Of a stretch of DNA of 64,000 nt, positions 9,212-16,646 are shown piece by piece. The stretch comes from Streptomyces sp. NBC_01481 (GTDB lineage Bacteria > Actinomycetota > Actinomycetes > Streptomycetales > Streptomycetaceae): NCBI RefSeq assembly GCF_026339995.1, contig NZ_JAPEPT010000001.1:1748501-1812500 (forward strand). The letters run 5' to 3'. The translations under genes were made by a program, and so were the position numbers. The notes under the pieces are model-generated. The model did no database searches and was not told where the DNA came from. It was given only the letters and a program-made list of their open reading frames with translations. Numbering within the stretch: position 1 is the stretch's first letter; every line of letters begins with the position of its first letter.

Positions 9212-9826
9212 GTGAGCGACCAGATCGAACTGCCCGAACTCCCCTTCCCGCTGCGCCCGTACGGCCCCGACGCCAACTGGTCGTACGAGAAGGGCGTGCT
9301 GACCGGCTGGGCCGGAGCCCGGCAGGACCGTTTCGTCCCGCCCGCGGGCGATGCGCTGGAACCGGCATCCGATGCGCCGCGCCTGCTCGGCGCGCCGGAG
9401 GGCGACTTCCAGCTCATCGCGCGGGTCACGGTCAGCTTCGCAGCGGCCTTCGACGCCGGCGTGCTCTATCTGCACGTCGGCGAACGGGAGTGGGCCAAGC
9501 TCTGCCTGGAACTCTCCCCGGACAAGCCCACCATCTGCACGGTCGTCACCCGCGGCCATTCCGACGACGCCAACTCCTTCGCACTCGACGGCGACAGCGC
9601 GTGGCTGCGGATCAGCCGCACGGGCAAGGCCTTCGCCTTCCACGCGTCGACGGACGGCGAGCGCTGGACCTTCGTACGGATCTTCGCCCTGGGCACCGAG
9701 GAGCAGGCCGGGGCCGCGCTCGTCGGCTTTCTGGCGCAGTCCCCGGTGGGCGAGGGCTGTGTGGTGACCTTCGACCGGATCGCGTTCCGACCGGGCTGGC
9801 CCGACGGGCTGCGCGACGGCAGCTGA
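9212..9826 (+). CDS. DUF1349-family protein (concanavalin-like fold)
   Basis: A 204-residue protein resembling DUF1349 / regulation-of-enolase proteins, which adopt a jelly-roll lectin-like fold. Features include FQLIARVTVSF, DAGVLYLHVGEREW, KLCLELS and a C-terminal FDRIAFRPGWPDGLRDGS. There is no signal peptide or membrane helix. The GTG at 9212 follows the dehydrogenase stop by five bases, so it is co-transcribed and perhaps regulated by the same IclR protein; its role is unknown. No strong ribosome site is visible, suggesting translational coupling. Confidence 0.8.
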   Translation: MSDQIELPELPFPLRPYGPDANWSYEKGVLTGWAGARQDRFVPPAGDALEPASDAPRLLGAPEGDFQLIARVTVSFAAAFDAGVLYLHVGEREWAKLCLELSPDKPTICTVVTRGHSDDANSFALDGDSAWLRISRTGKAFAFHASTDGERWTFVRIFALGTEEQAGAALVGFLAQSPVGEGCVVTFDRIAFRPGWPDGLRDGS

Positions 9827-9829
9827 GGA

Positions 9830-10023
9830 TCACAGGGGCGCTGAGGCATCCTCGGCGGCGAACGGGCCGCCGGAGCCGAAGTCCAGGGCGGCGAAGCGTT
9901 CGCCGATGCGGTGGTGTGCGGCAGCGTCCGGGTGGAGCTGGTCGGGCAGCGGCAGCTCGGCGGAGCCGGCCGGAACACTTCCGACCCACGGAACGGGCGT
10001 CTGCAAGCACGTCCAGCGCCCGT
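9830..10023 (-). pseudogene. C-terminal remnant of an SGNH/GDSL hydrolase
   Basis: On the minus strand, one frame contains TPVPWVGS and then LPDQLHPDAAAHHRIGERF before a stop. The block DxLHPDAxxHxxIGERFA is the catalytic Asp-His block V at the end of SGNH/GDSL esterases. Nothing corresponding to the rest of the enzyme (GDS nucleophile motif, blocks II and III) precedes it, because the next gene starts within about 180 bases in the other orientation. This looks like a decayed fragment left after a deletion. The remainder of the gap to 10201 holds only the promoter area of the next gene. Confidence 0.6.
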
Positions 10024-10201
10024 TTCCGCGCCTGCGGGGCTTACGCGGCATGAGGCACCCGATCGGCGCGGACGCGGCGGCCTGCGACGCCGTGGTTTGT
10101 GTGAGATTCCGCAGGCCGGAGCACATGCTTAAGCGCTGCTGAGGGGTGTGTCTCAACGATTCGCGATTGACCTGGCGTTGAGCGCGCCGCAGGGTGATCT
10201 C

Positions 10202-11248
10202 ATGGAGCCCCTGGGTGGCGCCGAGTTCGCGCCGCAGATGACGTATCTGAACACCTCCACTTGCGGGATGCTGCCGCGCCGGACCGTCGAGGCGGTGAAG
10301 CTGCTCGCCGACGAACTTGCGGCAGGGCGTCCGGGCGGCGCCGGTGAATGGTCGGCGGTGACCGACGTCCGGCAGTCCTTCGCCCGGCTGAGCAGTGTGG
10401 ACGAGGGGTGCGTCGCCGTCGGCGGTTCGGTCTCGGTGCACGTGGGGCTGATCGCGTCCTCACTGCACCCCGGCGCGGAAGTCCTCTTCCCTGAGGGGGA
10501 GTACGCCTCGGTCATCACGCCCTTCACCGTGCGCGGCGATCTCAAGGTGCGGTACGCCCCGCTGGAGCAGCTGGCCGACGCGGTCGGTCCGGGCACCTCG
10601 ATGGTGGCGTTCTCCTCGGTGCAGTCCTCGGACGGCCGGATCGCCGACATGCCCGCCATCCGTGCCGCGGCGGCCGCTCACGGGGCCCGTACGCTCGTCG
10701 ACGCCAGCCAGTCGGCGGGCTGGCTGCCGCTGGACGCGGCCGCCTGGGACTTCACCGTCACCGGCGCCTTCAAGTTTCTGCTCTGCCCGCGCGGCGTCTC
10801 GTTCCTCACCGTGACCGAGGAGGCTCAGGAGACCCTGGTGCCCATCCACGCCGGGACCTTCGCCGCCGAGGATCTGTGGGCCACCACCTACGGGCGGATC
10901 GAGGAACTGGCCCGCTCGGCCCGCCGGTTCGACGAACCGCCCGCATTCCTCTCGTACCACGGCGCCAAGGAGTCCCTCGCGCTGCTCGAAGAGACCGGCA
11001 TCGACGCCGTACACGCCCACGACACGGCGCTCGCCCGGCGGTTCAGGGACGGCCTGACGAAGCTCGGACACCGGCCGGTGCCCGGCGATTCGGCGATCGT
11101 GGCCGTGCCGGGGCTCGGCGACCGGGTCCCCGGGCTGGCCGATGCGGGAGTGATCGTCTCGGAGCGGGCGGGCAATCTGCGCGCCGCCTTCCATCTCTAC
11201 AACACGGCCGCTGACGTCGACTGGGCGCTGGACGTGCTGTCCGGCTGA
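10202..11248 (+). CDS. Class V aminotransferase-fold PLP protein
   Basis: A 348-residue PLP-dependent enzyme of the cysteine desulfurase / isopenicillin-N-epimerase-like group. The N-terminus TYLNTSTCGMLPRRT, the cofactor-ring Asp in TLVDASQSAG, and the Schiff-base Lys (about 191 from this start) in VTGAFKFLLCPRG are typical. The substrate is unknown. I prefer the ATG at 10202 because family members begin with a short lead before the LNTS segment; an in-frame GTG at 10148 would add 18 residues. The 3' end overlaps the convergent marR gene by 52 bases. Confidence 0.82.
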   Translation: MEPLGGAEFAPQMTYLNTSTCGMLPRRTVEAVKLLADELAAGRPGGAGEWSAVTDVRQSFARLSSVDEGCVAVGGSVSVHVGLIASSLHPGAEVLFPEGEYASVITPFTVRGDLKVRYAPLEQLADAVGPGTSMVAFSSVQSSDGRIADMPAIRAAAAAHGARTLVDASQSAGWLPLDAAAWDFTVTGAFKFLLCPRGVSFLTVTEEAQETLVPIHAGTFAAEDLWATTYGRIEELARSARRFDEPPAFLSYHGAKESLALLEETGIDAVHAHDTALARRFRDGLTKLGHRPVPGDSAIVAVPGLGDRVPGLADAGVIVSERAGNLRAAFHLYNTAADVDWALDVLSG

Positions 11249-11781
11249 GGCCGGCCGGGGCAGTCCGCGGTCTGCATGCAGAGATTCTCCTCGACCTTCC
11301 CGAGGAGCCGGGTCAGCTCACCGCGCTCGTCGGGGTCGAGCCCGGCGAGGGTGTGCTCCTCCAGGTTCGCCCAGGCCGCCTGGACCGCGGAGTGCAGGGC
11401 GCAGCTGTCCTGGGTCGCTTCGACGAGCACCGCGCGCCGGTCGCAGGGGTCGGGGCGGCGGCGGACGTGTCCGGCCTGTTCCAGTCGCTGGAGCATCTTG
11501 GTCACGGTGGACGGGTCGAGCTCGACGGCCTTGATCAGCTCCGACTGGCGCACGGCACCGGCGTCCCACAGATGCATCATGACCAGTTCCTGCCCCGGGT
11601 AGAGCCCGGCTCCCCGCAGCAGCTTGCCCGCCGCCATGCGGTGCAGCCGGGCGACCCGGGAGACGGCGAGGCTGACGGGCCCGCCGAGCGCGGCGGTCGG
11701 CAGCGACTCGGTACAGACGGCGCCGGCCGCGGTCTCGGGCGACTCGGTACAGACGGGATCGGCCGCGGTCTCGGGCGTCAT
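11197..11781 (-). CDS. MarR-family transcriptional regulator
   Basis: A 194-residue winged-helix repressor. The HTH (about 60-130) includes DAGAVRQSELIKAVELDPS and TKMLQRLEQAGHVRR, followed by the wing. The N-terminal 30 residues are unusual: a 12-residue unit PETAA-x-x-VCTES occurs twice, matching a 36-bp tandem repeat in the DNA, and is likely disordered. The ATG at 11781 follows a perfect AGGAGG. It is divergent from the OYE gene, with paired operator-like sites between them, so it probably represses that enzyme. Cysteines in the repeat and in LCMQTADC could give redox sensitivity (inference). Confidence 0.9.
   Translation of the reverse strand: MTPETAADPVCTESPETAAGAVCTESLPTAALGGPVSLAVSRVARLHRMAAGKLLRGAGLYPGQELVMMHLWDAGAVRQSELIKAVELDPSTVTKMLQRLEQAGHVRRRPDPCDRRAVLVEATQDSCALHSAVQAAWANLEEHTLAGLDPDERGELTRLLGKVEENLCMQTADCPGRPQPDSTSSAQSTSAAVL
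11704..11775. repeat. 36-bp tandem duplication inside marR
   Basis: Two adjacent 36-base units (11704-11739 and 11740-11775) differ at only a few positions near the middle. They encode the duplicated 12-residue N-terminal unit of the MarR protein and stay in frame. Confidence 0.85.
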
Positions 11782-11805
11782 CGGGGCCTCCTGGGCAAGG
11801 GTGCG

Positions 11806-11896
11806 ACTGTCACATGGACAGTGTCTCCGAGAATTTTACCTTGGTCGGCCAATTAATGGTCTACAGTGGCATCCGGCGCGAATACTTGGCCGACCA
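11806..11896. promoter_or_regulatory. Divergent marR/OYE control region with paired operators
   Basis: TTGGTCGGCCAA at 11841-11852 and TTGGCCGACCAT at 11885-11896 match each other over 11 of 12 bases in opposite orientation and are 32 bases apart, as expected for two MarR dimer sites. A separate perfect 6-base inverted repeat, ACTGTC-n5-GACAGT, lies at 11806-11822, close to the marR start. The surrounding DNA is AT-rich and should hold both promoters. Operator function is inferred. Confidence 0.6.
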
Positions 11897-11917
11897 TATA
11901 ACTCTCTGGGAGCACCC

Positions 11918-12997
11918 ATGACCACCGCGTTCGACCCCGTAGAACTGTCCGGCACGCAGCTCGCGAACCGCATCGCCATGGCGCCGATGACCCGCAGCCG
12001 CGCGTACGGCGACGGCCTCACGGTCACCGAGTCCACCGTCGAGTACTACAGCCAGCGCGCATCGGCCGGACTGATCGTCACCGAGGGCATCCAGCCGTCC
12101 GTACTCGGCCAGGGATACCCGAACACTCCGGGCCTGCACACCGACGAGCAGGTCGCCGCCTGGCGCAAGGTCACCGACGCCGTGCACGCCAAGGGCGGCA
12201 AGATCTTCGCCCAGATCATGCACGCCGGACGCATCGGCCACCCGGTGCTCTGGCCCGACCAGGAACTGGTCAGTGTGGCGCCCTCCGCCGTCGCCCCCGC
12301 CGGGCAGCTGTACACACACGAGGGACCCAAGGACTTCATCGCCCCGCGCGAGCTGGGCGCCGACGAAATCCCGGCCATCATCGAGGAGTTCGTCGAGGCG
12401 GCCCGTAACGCCGTCGCCGCCGGCTTCGACGGTGTCGAGCTGCACGGCGCCAATGGCTATCTCATCCACCAGTTCCTCGCCCCCAACACCAACCTGCGCA
12501 CCGACGAGTGGGGCGGCTCCGTCGAGAACCGCATCCGCTTCGCCGTCGAGGTGACCAAGGCCGTGGCCGAGGCGATCGGCCCGGAGCGGACCGGACTGCG
12601 CGTCTCTCCCGGCAACGCGTACAACGACATTGCCGAGACCGACACCGAGGCCGTCTACCCCGCGCTGATAAACGAGATCGAGCCGCTGGGCATCGGCTAT
12701 CTGCACATCGTCGAGATGGTCCCCGGCTACCGGGAGATCACGCGGGAGCTGCGCGAGAAGTTCAGCGGCACCCTGATCCTCAACCCTGCGACCGAGGGCC
12801 CGACCGACCACGCGGCGCTCGGGCTGATCGAGGACGGAACCGCGGACATCCTCGCCTTCGGCGCGCTGTTCCTGGCCAACCCCGACCTGCCGGTCAGGCT
12901 CAAGTCCGAGGGCCCGTACAACACCCCGGACACCTCCTCCTTCTTCGGCGGAGACGACAAGGGCTACATCGACTACCCGGCGCTGATCGCGAACTGA
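11918..12997 (+). CDS. Old Yellow Enzyme-type NADH:flavin oxidoreductase / alkene reductase
   Basis: A 359-residue FMN-dependent ene-reductase with a TIM-barrel fold. Typical OYE segments are NRIAMAPMTRSRA near the N-terminus, AGRIGHP, the ligand-binding FDGVELHGANGYLIHQFL, and the C-terminal FMN-phosphate region DILAFGALFLANPDL. Such enzymes reduce activated C=C bonds of electrophiles and are commonly induced by electrophilic or oxidative stress. The ATG at 11918 follows GGGAG. The divergent MarR protein is its likely repressor. A perfect long hairpin directly follows the stop. Confidence 0.93.
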   Translation: MTTAFDPVELSGTQLANRIAMAPMTRSRAYGDGLTVTESTVEYYSQRASAGLIVTEGIQPSVLGQGYPNTPGLHTDEQVAAWRKVTDAVHAKGGKIFAQIMHAGRIGHPVLWPDQELVSVAPSAVAPAGQLYTHEGPKDFIAPRELGADEIPAIIEEFVEAARNAVAAGFDGVELHGANGYLIHQFLAPNTNLRTDEWGGSVENRIRFAVEVTKAVAEAIGPERTGLRVSPGNAYNDIAETDTEAVYPALINEIEPLGIGYLHIVEMVPGYREITRELREKFSGTLILNPATEGPTDHAALGLIEDGTADILAFGALFLANPDLPVRLKSEGPYNTPDTSSFFGGDDKGYIDYPALIAN

Positions 12998-13065
12998 CCG
13001 TCGTACGGCACGAGGGCGGGGCCGGTCCCATCGGACCGGCCCCGCCCTCGTGCCGTACGACGGTC
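12996..13065. terminator. Perfect 33-bp bidirectional hairpin between OYE gene and ectD
   Basis: Bases 12996-13028 and 13033-13065 are perfect reverse complements over 33 bases, with a 4-base loop. The hairpin begins at the OYE stop codon and ends 18 bases before the ectD stop, so it can end transcription from both convergent genes. There is no U tract, as is usual in Streptomyces. Confidence 0.85.
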
Positions 13066-13083
13066 AGCGCACGGGTCGTACGG

Positions 13084-13980
13084 TCAGCGCACCGGTGTGA
13101 AGTCCCGCGCACCGATGAAGGAGGGCCGCGGCACCGGCGCCGCGAAGGGCTCCTGAGCCGCGTTCTCCACGCTGTTGAAGACGATGAAGACATTGCTGCG
13201 CGGATACGGGGTGATGTTGTCCCCGGAGCCGTGCATGCAGTTGCAGTCGAACCACGTCGCGGACCCGGCCCGGCCGGTGAACAGCCGGATGCCGTGCCGG
13301 TCCGCGAACCGGGTCAGCGCCGCGTGCGACGGGGTGCCCGCGTCCTGCATCTGCAGCGACTTCTTGTAGTTGTCCTTCGGCGTCTCGCCCGCGCAGCCCA
13401 GGAACGCCTTGTGCGAGCCGGGCATGATCATCAGGCCGCCGTTGGTGTCACGGTTCTCGGTCAGGGCGATCGAGACCGAGACGGTGCGCATGTTCGGCAG
13501 TCCGTCCTCGGCGTGCCAGGTCTCGAAGTCCGAGTGCCAGTAGAAGCCCGAGGCGCCGAAGCCCGGCTTCACATTGATCCGGGACTGGTGGACATACACA
13601 TCGGAACCGAGGATCTGGCGGGCCCTGCCCACCACCCGCTCGTCGCGCACCAGCGAGGCGAAGACCTCGCTGAGCCGGTGCACCTCGAAGACCGAGCGTA
13701 CGTCCTGGGACTTCGGCTCGATGATCGAGCGCTCATCCGCCCGGACGGCGGGATCGGCGATCAGCCGGTCCAACTCGCTGCGGTACAGGGCGACTTCGTC
13801 CTGCGTAATCAGCTCGTCGACGGTCAGGAAGCCGTCCCGCTCGAAGCCCATCAGCTCGGACGGGACGATCGGCCCCGGCGCGCCGGGTGCGGACCAGACG
13901 ACCGGGTCCTGGCGCGGGGTCATCACCTCGCCCACGCCACGGGTCGGGTACAGGTCGGCGCGTACAGCGGCGGTGGTCAT
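13084..13980 (-). CDS. ectD: Ectoine hydroxylase
   Basis: A 298-residue Fe(II)/2-oxoglutarate dioxygenase that converts ectoine to 5-hydroxyectoine. The iron ligands are visible as His149 and Asp151 in FYWHSDFETWHAEDG and His250 in CNCMHGSGDN. The EctD signature around 146-160 is intact. ATG start at 13980, three bases after the ectC stop, so it is the last gene of ectABCD. It acts in the cytosol to make the compatible solute used against osmotic and heat stress. Confidence 0.97.
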   Translation of the reverse strand: MTTAAVRADLYPTRGVGEVMTPRQDPVVWSAPGAPGPIVPSELMGFERDGFLTVDELITQDEVALYRSELDRLIADPAVRADERSIIEPKSQDVRSVFEVHRLSEVFASLVRDERVVGRARQILGSDVYVHQSRINVKPGFGASGFYWHSDFETWHAEDGLPNMRTVSVSIALTENRDTNGGLMIMPGSHKAFLGCAGETPKDNYKKSLQMQDAGTPSHAALTRFADRHGIRLFTGRAGSATWFDCNCMHGSGDNITPYPRSNVFIVFNSVENAAQEPFAAPVPRPSFIGARDFTPVR

Positions 13981-13983
13981 TTC

Positions 13984-14388
13984 TCAGCCCTCCTCGGACT
14001 CGGTCAGCAGCGGGTAGACGCCGTTCTCGTCGTGGTCCTCCCGTCCGGTGACGGGCGGGTTGAAGACGCAGACACAGCGGAAATCGGTCTTGGGGCGCAT
14101 GGTGTGACGCTCATGGCCGTCCAGCAGATACATCGTGCCGGGCTCGATCCAGTGGGTCTCGCCGGTCTCGTCGTTGGTGAGCTCGGCCTCGCCCTCCACA
14201 CAGAGCACGGCCTCGATGTGGTTCGCGTACCACATCGACGTCTCCGTACCCGCGTACAGCGTGGTCTCGTGGAGCGAGAAGCCGACCCTCTCCTTGGCGA
14301 GCACGATGCGCTTGCTCTCCCAGGTGCCGGACGCGGCCTTCACATGGCGCTCGGTGTTCTCGATGTCCTTGAACGATCGGACGATCAC
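13984..14388 (-). CDS. ectC: L-ectoine synthase
   Basis: A 134-residue cupin that cyclises N-gamma-acetyl-diaminobutyrate to ectoine. Conserved features include the N-terminal [16 protein letters not shown], the cupin metal region [19 protein letters not shown], and [16 protein letters not shown] start at 14388. It lies 30 bases after ectB and just before ectD within the same operon. Confidence 0.97.
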   Translation of the reverse strand: MIVRSFKDIENTERHVKAASGTWESKRIVLAKERVGFSLHETTLYAGTETSMWYANHIEAVLCVEGEAELTNDETGETHWIEPGTMYLLDGHERHTMRPKTDFRCVCVFNPPVTGREDHDENGVYPLLTESEEG

Positions 14389-14418
14389 GGTGAGTCGTTG
14401 CCTTTCTCGTACGGGGTG

Positions 14419-15687
14419 TCAGGCGGTCTCGCGTACGGACCGGGCCAGGATGCGAAGGCCCTCGTCGAGCTCATCGGGCGAGACCGTGAGCGCGGGCAGC
14501 AGTTTGACCACTTCGCCCTGCGGGCCCGAGGTCTCCAGCAGCAGCCCCAGCTCGAAGGCGCGGGCGCAGATCGCGGTGGCGCGCGACTTGTCCGCGAACT
14601 CCAGGCCCCACACCAGGCCGCGGCCCCGGAAGCTCACCCCGTCCTCGGGGCTCTCGGCGATGATGGCCAGCAGTGCCTGCTCGACCTGCTCGCCGCGGGC
14701 CAGAGTCTGCTTCTCCATCTGGCCGTCCGCCCAGTAGGTCTCCAGCGCGGCGGCCGCGGTGACGAAGGCGGGGTTGTTGCCGCGGAAGGTGCCGTTGTGC
14801 TCACCCGGCTCCCAGATGTCCAGCTCCGGCTTGAACAGGCAGAGCGCCATGGGCAGTCCGTAGCCGCTGATGGACTTCGACAGGGTGACGATGTCCGGCG
14901 TGATGCCCGCCTCCTCGAAGGAGAAGAAGCCACCGGTGCGGCCGCAGCCCATCTGGATGTCGTCGACGATCAGGAGCATGTCCTGGCGGTGGCACAGCTC
15001 CTGAAGCGCGCGCAGCCACTCGGGCCGGGCGACATTGATGCCGCCCTCGCCCTGCACGGTCTCGACGATGACGGCGGCGGGCTTGTTGAGGCCGGAGCCC
15101 TGGTCCTCCAGCAGACGCTCGAACCAGAGGAAGTCCGGAACCTGGCCGTCGAAGTAGTTGTCGAACGGCATGGGCGTGCCGTGCACCAGCGGGATGCCGG
15201 CGCCGGCCCGCTTGAAGGCGTTTCCGGTGACGGCGAGCGAGCCGAGCGACATGCCGTGGAACGCGTTGGTGAAGGAGACGACGGACTCGCGTCCCTTCAC
15301 CTTGCGGGCCAGCTTGAGCGCCGACTCGACCGCGTTGGTGCCGGTCGGGCCGGGGAACATGACCTTGTACGGCAGGTCTCGCGGCCGCAGGACCACGTTC
15401 TGGAACGACTCCAGGAAGGCGCGCTTGGCCGTGGTGGCCATGTCCAGGCCGTGGGTGATGCCGTCGCGCTCGATGTAGTCGATCAGGGCGCGTTTCAGCA
15501 CCGGGTTGTTGTGGCCGTAGTTGAGTGATCCGGCGCCGGCGAAGAAGTCGAGGTAGGTGTGGCCGTCCTCGTCGTGGAGGTAGCTGCCCTGCGCACGGTC
15601 GAACACTGCGGGCCAGCCGCGGCAGTAGCTGCGCACCTCGGACTCCAGGGTCTCGAAGACACTCAGGGCGGGCGGGGTGATGGTCAC
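14419..15687 (-). CDS. ectB: Diaminobutyrate-2-oxoglutarate transaminase
   Basis: A 422-residue class III aminotransferase forming L-2,4-diaminobutyrate from aspartate semialdehyde. PLP-binding Lys271 is in VTLSKSISGYGLPM, with the cofactor Asp in IVDDIQMGCGRTG. The N-terminus FETLESEVRSYCR is characteristic of EctB. I use the GTG at 15687, which gives normal EctB length; longer in-frame extensions run into ectA. It lies 26 bases downstream of ectA. Confidence 0.97.
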   Translation of the reverse strand: MTITPPALSVFETLESEVRSYCRGWPAVFDRAQGSYLHDEDGHTYLDFFAGAGSLNYGHNNPVLKRALIDYIERDGITHGLDMATTAKRAFLESFQNVVLRPRDLPYKVMFPGPTGTNAVESALKLARKVKGRESVVSFTNAFHGMSLGSLAVTGNAFKRAGAGIPLVHGTPMPFDNYFDGQVPDFLWFERLLEDQGSGLNKPAAVIVETVQGEGGINVARPEWLRALQELCHRQDMLLIVDDIQMGCGRTGGFFSFEEAGITPDIVTLSKSISGYGLPMALCLFKPELDIWEPGEHNGTFRGNNPAFVTAAAALETYWADGQMEKQTLARGEQVEQALLAIIAESPEDGVSFRGRGLVWGLEFADKSRATAICARAFELGLLLETSGPQGEVVKLLPALTVSPDELDEGLRILARSVRETA

Positions 15688-15713
15688 AGCAAGTCTCCAG
15701 GTGTGGGGGGGTG

Positions 15714-16250
15714 TCAGGCGGAGAAGGGGCCGATGCGGTACAGGACTTCCGGCTGGTGCGTCCCCTCGGGGAACAGCTCGCCGTCGAAGAGGACTTCGCG
15801 GGCCAGGGGCGCTTCGTGGCGCTTCGCGTACGAGGTGAACAGCCGGTCGGACGCGGTGTTGTCGGGCGTGATGGTCGTCTCGACCTCCCGCACCCCGCGC
15901 CCGCCGGTCACCCTCGCTGTCAGCGCGTCGAGCAGCACACCGGCCAGTCCCCGGCCGCGGTGCGCGTGGTCGACGGCGACCTGCCAGACGACCAGGGCCT
16001 CGGGGCGGTCGGGGCGTACATAACCGGTGACGAAGGCGATGGGCTCGCCGTCGGCCCCGCGCGCCACCAGGGAGGTGGCCGCGAAGTCGCGACACCACAG
16101 CAGATAGCTGTACGAGGAGTTGAGGTCCAGGACCTCGGAGTCGCGGGCGATGCGCCAGATCGCGGCTCCGTCCTCCACTCGTGGGGTGTCGATCTCCGTG
16201 AATTCGCTCTGGGGGTTGGCTCGTACAAGGTCTTCTTGTGCGGCGGTCAT
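15714..16250 (-). CDS. ectA: L-2,4-diaminobutyric acid acetyltransferase
   Basis: A 178-residue GNAT enzyme that acetylates diaminobutyrate at the gamma nitrogen. The acetyl-CoA loop is HRGRGLAGVLLDAL, with SSYSYLLWCRDFAATS upstream and the EctA C-terminal segment containing DGELFPEGTHQPEVLYRIG. Start ATG at 16250; no good ribosome site precedes it and the putative promoter ends about 12 bases upstream, so the leader is very short. First gene of ectABCD. Confidence 0.95.
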   Translation of the reverse strand: MTAAQEDLVRANPQSEFTEIDTPRVEDGAAIWRIARDSEVLDLNSSYSYLLWCRDFAATSLVARGADGEPIAFVTGYVRPDRPEALVVWQVAVDHAHRGRGLAGVLLDALTARVTGGRGVREVETTITPDNTASDRLFTSYAKRHEAPLAREVLFDGELFPEGTHQPEVLYRIGPFSA

Positions 16251-16261
16251 GTCGAGGAAAT

Positions 16262-16285
16262 TTACCCAGCTAATTTCGAAAATGC
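16262..16285 (-). promoter_or_regulatory. ectA: Candidate stress-sigma-factor promoter of ectABCD
   Basis: On the minus strand GCAT (16285-16282), 14 bases, then GGGTAA (16267-16262) fit the SigB-type consensus GNNT-N14-16-GGGTAY except for the final base. It lies in the most AT-rich stretch of the intergenic region and would start transcription about five bases before the ectA ATG. SigB-like factors mediate osmotic-stress responses in Streptomyces, which suits ectoine genes. Inference from pattern only. Confidence 0.4.
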
Positions 16286-16646
16286 ATTGAGGGAAGGGGT
16301 TGGGTGAAGCGCTCGGTTGTGTTATCGCGCGGGCGCGGACACCGAGGTCAGCCGGTGGCCTTTTCGGACGATTTGTGCGGCAAATAAGGGGCGAATAGGT
16401 CGGGCTTGTGGAGTCGGTCACATATCTGTAACCACCGTGAGACCCGTCCGAATTACGGCCTTCGACCCTGACGAAACCTTGGTGTTTAGGCTTGCGAAAC
16501 GGGGGCAGACGAATACGGGAAGGTGCCCGTAATAAAGCAGCTTCCGGAATTTCGAATTAACGTCGACTTTACTGTCCGGGGAAATGCTGTTCACCGCTGT
16601 CCGCACTGCCGGGCCACGGGGCGCGTGAGCCTCGTACAGTGCTCGT
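16286..16646. other. Intergenic region between ectA and the amidohydrolase gene
   Basis: About 360 bases of lower GC content than the flanks. Short open frames on both strands lack ribosome sites and codon bias, and I do not call them genes. A small palindromic stretch with TTCCGGAA lies near 16542. The right end carries the amidohydrolase promoter. Confidence 0.5.
16635..16640 (+). promoter_or_regulatory. -10 element of a probable leaderless transcript
   Basis: TACAGT at 16635-16640 is followed after six bases by the ATG of the amidohydrolase gene, and no ribosome site is visible. That spacing puts transcription start at or next to the start codon. No good -35 hexamer is seen. Confidence 0.45.

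Noticed and set aside
16317..16606. Short open frames on both strands in the ectA/amidohydrolase gap
   Set aside because: No ribosome sites and no third-position GC bias; overlapping candidates on opposite strands point to non-coding DNA.
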